In this document: positions 59,861-64,000 of the stretch, piece after piece
How positions within the stretch are numbered: position 1 is the stretch's first letter
Layout of the letters: the number at the start of each line of letters is the position of its first letter
NCBI RefSeq assembly: GCF_006438875.1
Contig: NZ_RCZH01000001.1
Span: 456,158 to 520,157 of the forward strand
Length of the DNA: 64,000 nt
Direction of reading: 5' to 3'
Source: Flavobacterium pectinovorum
GTDB taxonomy: Bacteria > Bacteroidota > Bacteroidia > Flavobacteriales > Flavobacteriaceae
Made by a program: the position numbers and the translations under genes
Notes under the pieces: model-generated
What the model saw: the letters and a program-made list of their open reading frames with translations, nothing else
What the model was told of the DNA's origin: nothing
The model's database searches: none

Positions 59861-59936
59861 TAGCCCTGATAGAAGCGGTATCCTTTTACTGGCTCCTTTA
59901 GACAGAAAAAGATACAAGTGGATAGCAGGAATAGCT
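59861..59936 (+). ncRNA. Structured repeat element, copy C, in the predicted fabG leader
   Basis: The basal pairs are AGC (59862-59864) with GCT (59934-59936) and CCTG (59865-59868) with CAGG (59926-59929). TATC (59879-59882) pairs with GATA (59911-59914), continuing through TTTT and AAAA. Internal loops keep GATAGAAGCG and AAGTGGATAG. It starts about 8 nt after the predicted transcription start, so it may be the 5' leader of fabG. Confidence 0.6.
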
Positions 59937-59965
59937 ACAAACAATTATTAAAATTAATTTTGAAT

Positions 59966-60712
59966 ATGAAATTACTAGAAGGAAAAGTTGCCATCATTAC
60001 GGGCGCTAGTCGTGGAATTGGAAGAGGAATCGCAGAAGTTTTTGCTAAACATGGTGCAAACGTTGCTTTTACATACAGCTCATCTGTAGCGTCTGCAGAA
60101 GCTTTAGAAGCAGAATTGAATAGTTTAGGAATTAAAGCAAAAGGATACCAGTCAAATGCGGCCGATTTTAATGAAGCACAAACTTTTGTTGATGCTGTTT
60201 TGGCTGATTTTGGAACTGTTGATATTTTAATTAACAACGCCGGAATCACAAAAGATAACCTATTAATGCGTATGTCCGAAGCTGATTTTGACCAGGTTAT
60301 TGATGTCAATCTAAAGTCAGTATTTAATATGACAAAAGCAATTCAAAGAACATTTCTAAAACAACGTGCGGGTTCTATCATCAATATTAGTTCAGTAGTC
60401 GGAGTATCCGGAAACGCTGGACAAACTAACTATGCAGCTTCTAAAGCAGGTGCAATTGGTTTTACAAAATCAGTAGCATTAGAATTAGGTTCCCGTAATA
60501 TTCGTTGTAATGCAATTGCACCGGGATTTATAGAAACCGAAATGACAGCAAAATTACCGGAAGATGTAGTAAAAGGATGGAGAGAAGGAATTCCTTTAAA
60601 ACGTGGAGGAACAGTAGAAGATGTAGCAAATGCTTGTCTTTTCCTTGCTTCAGACATGAGTGCATACGTTACAGGACAAGTCCTTAATGTTTGCGGAGGA
60701 ATGTTAACCTAA
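59966..60712 (+). CDS. fabG: 3-oxoacyl-ACP reductase
   Basis: This 248-residue short-chain dehydrogenase has the cofactor site VAIITGASRGIGRGIAEVF, the DILINNAGIT strand, and catalytic Ser in IINISSVVGVSG with YAASKAG providing Tyr/Lys. ALELGSRNIRCNAIAPGFIE and the C-terminal TGQVLNVCGGM are typical FabG. It carries out the NADPH reduction step of fatty acid elongation. The ATG at 59966 gives the standard length; an earlier in-frame start adds a non-homologous extension. Confidence 0.93.
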   Translation: MKLLEGKVAIITGASRGIGRGIAEVFAKHGANVAFTYSSSVASAEALEAELNSLGIKAKGYQSNAADFNEAQTFVDAVLADFGTVDILINNAGITKDNLLMRMSEADFDQVIDVNLKSVFNMTKAIQRTFLKQRAGSIINISSVVGVSGNAGQTNYAASKAGAIGFTKSVALELGSRNIRCNAIAPGFIETEMTAKLPEDVVKGWREGIPLKRGGTVEDVANACLFLASDMSAYVTGQVLNVCGGMLT

Positions 60713-60715
60713 AAA

Positions 60716-60890
60716 GTCTCAGTTTACTGTTTTCAGTTTACACTGAAAACTAAAAAACTATTCCATAAATATCAGTTTTTGGTTTTTCGGTTTGCACTGA
60801 AAACTGAAAACTGTGACTGAAAAACTATTTAAATATTTCAGTTTACGGTTTTCAGTTATTGCTGATTACTGAAAACTGCCACTGAATACT
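60716..60890. repeat. Symmetric ACTGAAAAC repeat array
   Basis: Several GTTTTCAGT/ACTGAAAAC dyads (for example around 60729-60750 and 60795-60820) fill the gap before the VWA-like gene. Shorter arrays of the same unit lie at 32887-32916 and 39246-39268. Confidence 0.7.
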
Positions 60891-60898
60891 AAATAAAT

Positions 60899-62926
60899 AT
60901 GACTACAAACACGATACTATTATTATTGCTTTCATTAGTAATAGCTGGAGGGTTGTCGTATTTTCAATATTTTTTAAAAGCCAAAAACAAATCCAATGTG
61001 ATTTGGTTTTTGGCTTTTTTACGTTTTTTAGCCATTTTTGGATTATTAGTTTTACTGATAAATCCAATAATGACCAAAAATTCACTCGAAATCACCAAAA
61101 CGCCACTGGCAATTGCGGTAGATAATTCGAGTTCGATTACGGCTTTAAAATCAGATAAAAAAGTTGCCGAATTATATCAGAAATTAATTTCGAATCCTGC
61201 CCTTCAGGAAAAATTTGAAATACAATCGTATCAATTTGATGCAGATTTCAAACCTTCTGATAAATTTGATTTCAAAGGAAAACAAACCAATCTTGACGAA
61301 GTAGCCAAGAATTTAAAAAGTATCAACAAAAACCTGATTTTCCCAACAGTTATAATTACTGACGGAAATCAAACTACAGGAAACGATTATGTATATCGAT
61401 TTGATCCTGTCAATAAAGTTTATCCCTTGGTTGTGGGAGATACAACCACGTTTCTGGATTTAAAAATCAATCAGCTTAACGTAAACAAATACGCTTTTCA
61501 TAAGAATAAATTTCCGGTGGAAGTTTTTCTGCAATATTCGGGAGATAAAACCACAACTGCTGATTTTACAATTTCGCAGGGAAATTCAGTTGTAGCCAGA
61601 GAAAAAGTTTCTTTTTCGCCTTCAAAAAAAACAGCCACTTTAAATTTGCTTTTACCGGCAGACAAAGTAGGATTACAAATTTTTAAAGCGAGTATTTCAT
61701 CCGGAGCAAAAGAAAAAAACAGTTATAATAACATCAAGAATTTTGCGGTAGAAGTTATCGATCAAAAGTCTACAATTGCCATAGTTTCTGCTATAAATCA
61801 TCCTGACATTGCCGCATTAAAACGCGCAATAGAAGTTAATGCACAGCGCAAAGTGATTTTGGTTAAACCAAATGATATTAATCAATTACAAGAAGTTTCG
61901 GTTTTAGTTCTTTATCAGCCAACAACAGCTTTTAAAGCCATTTTTGACAATAATAAACTAGCAGGAACAAATACCTTTATAATTACAGGAAACAACACCG
62001 ATTTTAATTTTCTAAACCAACAACAAAATAGTTTGGTCTTTAAAATGAGTGGACAAAGAGAAGATTATTTATCCGAATTTCAATCGCAGTTTAATTTGTT
62101 TGCGATAGATAATATAGGTTTTGAGAATTTTCCTCCATTGCAAAATTTATTCGGAACCGTTACAACAAACGCAAATGTGTCTGTTTTACTTTCGTCAAAA
62201 ATTAGAAACGTTGCTACAAATGCGCCTTTATTGGCTTTCGCCGAAAATCAAGGAAAAAGAACTGCTTTTCTTTTAGGAGAAAACACTTGGAAATGGCGTT
62301 TACAAAGTCATATCGACAATCAGTCATTTGAAAAATATGATGTTTTTGTAGACAAGATCATTCAATATTTAGCTTCGACAACTTCAAGAAAATCATTGGT
62401 TGTAACACACGAGAGCTTCTACAATTCAGGCGAAGCAATTGTAATCAACGCACAATATTTCAATAAAAATTATGAGTTTGACGAAAAAGCCAGACTTACA
62501 ATCACGGTTACAAATGCCGAAACTAAGCAAGCTAAAAACTACGATTTACTAAAAGGAAATAATTCATTCTCCGTAAATCTGGACGGTTTATCAACCGGAA
62601 AATACAATTTTACCGTAAAAGAACTAAATACAAACACATCATATTCGAGTCATTTTGAGATTCTGGATTTTGATATCGAAAAGCAATTTGTAAATCCGGA
62701 TGTTACAAAACTTAAACAACTTGCACTTCAAACCAACGGAAAAGCATTCTTTGAAGATCAAGCCGATAATTTGATCAATACACTTTTGGAGAACAAAGAA
62801 TACAAATCGATAGAGAAAAATATTTCGACCAAAACTCCATTAATTGATTGGGTTTGGTTGTTGATTTTAATCGCTGTTTTATTGACAACAGAATGGTTTG
62901 TTAGAAAGTATAATGGATTATTGTAA
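60899..62926 (+). CDS. VWA-like membrane protein
   Basis: This 675-residue protein has two N-terminal TM segments (about 5-25, 35-58), a VWA-like domain with the MIDAS core AVDNSSSITALK and TVIITDGNQTTGNDY, then a large periplasmic region with Ig-like folds (about 170-420) and glutamine-amidotransferase-like strands. A C-terminal TM (LIDWVWLLILIAVLLTTEWF) follows, with a short tail. This layout recalls the membrane VWA proteins that accompany Bacteroidetes operons of unknown role. ATG start at 60899. The function is not known. Confidence 0.7.
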   Translation: MTTNTILLLLLSLVIAGGLSYFQYFLKAKNKSNVIWFLAFLRFLAIFGLLVLLINPIMTKNSLEITKTPLAIAVDNSSSITALKSDKKVAELYQKLISNPALQEKFEIQSYQFDADFKPSDKFDFKGKQTNLDEVAKNLKSINKNLIFPTVIITDGNQTTGNDYVYRFDPVNKVYPLVVGDTTTFLDLKINQLNVNKYAFHKNKFPVEVFLQYSGDKTTTADFTISQGNSVVAREKVSFSPSKKTATLNLLLPADKVGLQIFKASISSGAKEKNSYNNIKNFAVEVIDQKSTIAIVSAINHPDIAALKRAIEVNAQRKVILVKPNDINQLQEVSVLVLYQPTTAFKAIFDNNKLAGTNTFIITGNNTDFNFLNQQQNSLVFKMSGQREDYLSEFQSQFNLFAIDNIGFENFPPLQNLFGTVTTNANVSVLLSSKIRNVATNAPLLAFAENQGKRTAFLLGENTWKWRLQSHIDNQSFEKYDVFVDKIIQYLASTTSRKSLVVTHESFYNSGEAIVINAQYFNKNYEFDEKARLTITVTNAETKQAKNYDLLKGNNSFSVNLDGLSTGKYNFTVKELNTNTSYSSHFEILDFDIEKQFVNPDVTKLKQLALQTNGKAFFEDQADNLINTLLENKEYKSIEKNISTKTPLIDWVWLLILIAVLLTTEWFVRKYNGLL

Positions 62927-62935
62927 AAATTAGTT

Positions 62936-62976
62936 GCAAAGGTTCATAGGAGCAAAGGTTCAAAGGTTCAAAGGTT
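62936..62976. repeat. Tandem AAAGGTTC units
   Basis: Four degenerate units (AAAGGTTCA) in tandem after the VWA-like gene; complement of the 10681-10735 units. Short simple repeat. Confidence 0.65.
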
Positions 62977-63061
62977 TGGGTTGTAATTTTTTTTGCCACG
63001 ACCCAAGCTTGAAAGAGCGAACAGACGAAGTAATTTCACAAATGAGCACGAATTATTTTTA

Positions 63062-63156
63062 TTGAATAGGCTCCTGCTTTATTTGGAGATAATTAATTTG
63101 AATATAAAAGTTTGGCTTTAGCCGAATATTGAAAATCCAATTTGGCTAAAGCCATA
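63062..63156. repeat. Decayed copy of the nested-palindrome element
   Basis: TTGAATAGGCTCCTGCTTTA at the start matches the left end of the intact copy with changes. The inner hairpin arms (TTGGCTTTAGCCGAA, TTTGGCTAAAGCCAT) are kept, but the right outer arm is missing. A degenerate remnant next to the last gene. Confidence 0.6.
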
Positions 63157-63208
63157 AATTTATATCTAAGAAAAACATCAAAATTAACTAAAATCTAAAT
63201 TTTTTAAT

Positions 63209-63994
63209 ATGTCTAAGTTATTGAAAAGCAATAGCAAAGAAGATGTTGTTTTTAATACGTTTAAAACACAACTTGAAAGCAAAGGCTTAACTATTGATTC
63301 TATTGATAAAGAAGGATTTATTATTATAAACGTAGAAGAATCTGAATTAAAAGTAAGTTTAGATAATGTTAGACGTAATTACGAAAGAGATAATGATGAA
63401 AGTTATATCACAGATTTAGTTAATACAATTGTTTCACATTCATCAAAAAAAGAAGGTTGGGAGAGTATAAAAGATAAAATATACGTACAATTTTTCCCTA
63501 ATGACTTTGAGTTTGAAAACCTAATACATGAAAAGGTAACAAATGAATTTAGCAAAGTTTTTATGGTAAATACAAATAATAACTTTTCATTTATTTCTGA
63601 TGATGATTTGATAGATTGGGACTTAGATGTAGAAGAACTAAAAAATCAAGTTAATTTAAATTTAGACACTTTTTTAGATAAAGTAAAAATAGAGATTGAA
63701 GATATTGATAATCATAAACTAGGAATGATTGATATTGAGGAAGTTTGGCTTAAAAGCGCTTGTCTCTTTTCATCAAAAATTAAGGATTTAGTTAAAAATA
63801 ATATTGGTTTCCCATTTTATGCTGTTATTCCCGTGAGAGACTTTTGTTATATTTTTGGAGAACAAGATTTTGAGTATTTTTCTGAACGGCTTGGTTCTGT
63901 CGTAGTTGAAGAATATGAGAAATCGGGATATCCAATTACAACTGAAATTTTAAAATTTTCGGAAACTGGAGTTGAAGCAATGGGAAAATATTAA
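63209..63994 (+). CDS. DUF1444-like protein
   Basis: A 261-residue cytosolic, acidic protein with no signal or membrane segment. The C-terminal third (FYAVIPVRDFCYIFGEQDFE, then SERLGSVVVEEYEKSGYPIT) resembles DUF1444 proteins, which end in an xVPxRD segment followed by helices. The N-terminal part (about 1-110) I do not recognise. Function unknown. ATG start; it stops just before the window edge. Confidence 0.6.
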   Translation: MSKLLKSNSKEDVVFNTFKTQLESKGLTIDSIDKEGFIIINVEESELKVSLDNVRRNYERDNDESYITDLVNTIVSHSSKKEGWESIKDKIYVQFFPNDFEFENLIHEKVTNEFSKVFMVNTNNNFSFISDDDLIDWDLDVEELKNQVNLNLDTFLDKVKIEIEDIDNHKLGMIDIEEVWLKSACLFSSKIKDLVKNNIGFPFYAVIPVRDFCYIFGEQDFEYFSERLGSVVVEEYEKSGYPITTEILKFSETGVEAMGKY

Positions 63995-64000
63995 ATATAT

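Noticed and set aside
62936..62976. tRNA-like GGTTC loop sequences
   Set aside because: These are tandem simple repeats without acceptor stem, anticodon or CCA-adjacent structure.

Overview
The window is ordinary chromosome from a Bacteroidetes bacterium, almost certainly a Flavobacterium or close relative. The evidence is strongly AT-rich DNA, several matches to the Bacteroidetes -7 promoter box TAnnTTTG, an LpxC-FabZ fusion, the type IX secretion regulator PorX, a SusC/SusD pair with its own ECF sigma/anti-sigma couple, and intergenic spaces full of short inverted repeats. I see no tRNA, rRNA, CRISPR array, prophage or integrase.

Layout. 1-7.3 kb: an AraC-type regulator (cut by the window edge), a bestrophin-like channel and a tripartite RND efflux operon (adaptor, pump, TolC), all on the minus strand. 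7.8-10.1 kb: a thioredoxin-fold membrane-anchored protein, a membrane sensor resembling chemoreceptor input domains, and a soluble Aer-type PAS protein. 10.4-21.5 kb: recG, DUF1697, a zincin-like protein, a PP-loop ATPase, a REP-associated tyrosine transposase (RAYT), an M1 peptidase, then patatin/SRPBCC/hypothetical/HAD genes. 21.6-40.8 kb: housekeeping genes (TauE, UvrD, YciO-like, an OmpA lipoprotein, GT2, HolA, EttA, MutS2, Ung, alanine dehydrogenase, TsaE, PorX). 41-49.2 kb: an HD phosphohydrolase and a lipid A block (lpxD, lpxC-fabZ, lpxA, efp, a second lpxD-like gene, an NTF2-like gene, sucD). 49.7-59.3 kb: ECF sigma, FecR anti-sigma, STN-containing SusC, SusD, a zinc metallohydrolase lipoprotein and a DUF4302 lipoprotein, which look like a self-regulated import locus ended by a strong terminator. 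59.5-64 kb: a small bacteriocin-like precursor between two terminators, fabG, a VWA-like membrane protein and a DUF1444-like protein.

The most unusual content lies between and inside genes. (1) The RAYT gene carries, in frame, a perfect 24-nt inverted pair of REP-like palindromes (a REPIN) next to expanded 60-nt coding repeats. (2) A structured element with compensatory base changes occurs three times (22741, 31918 and 59861), once at the start of the predicted fabG transcript. (3) Three copies of a MITE-like 86-101 bp inverted repeat lie within 4.2 kb. (4) A second, nested-palindrome family has one intact and one decayed copy. (5) The bacteriocin-like precursor has no processing or export genes nearby. 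(6) Two adjacent sensors use chemoreceptor-type input modules without a chemotaxis output domain.

All calls come from reading the sequence and from knowledge of the families; no database search was run.
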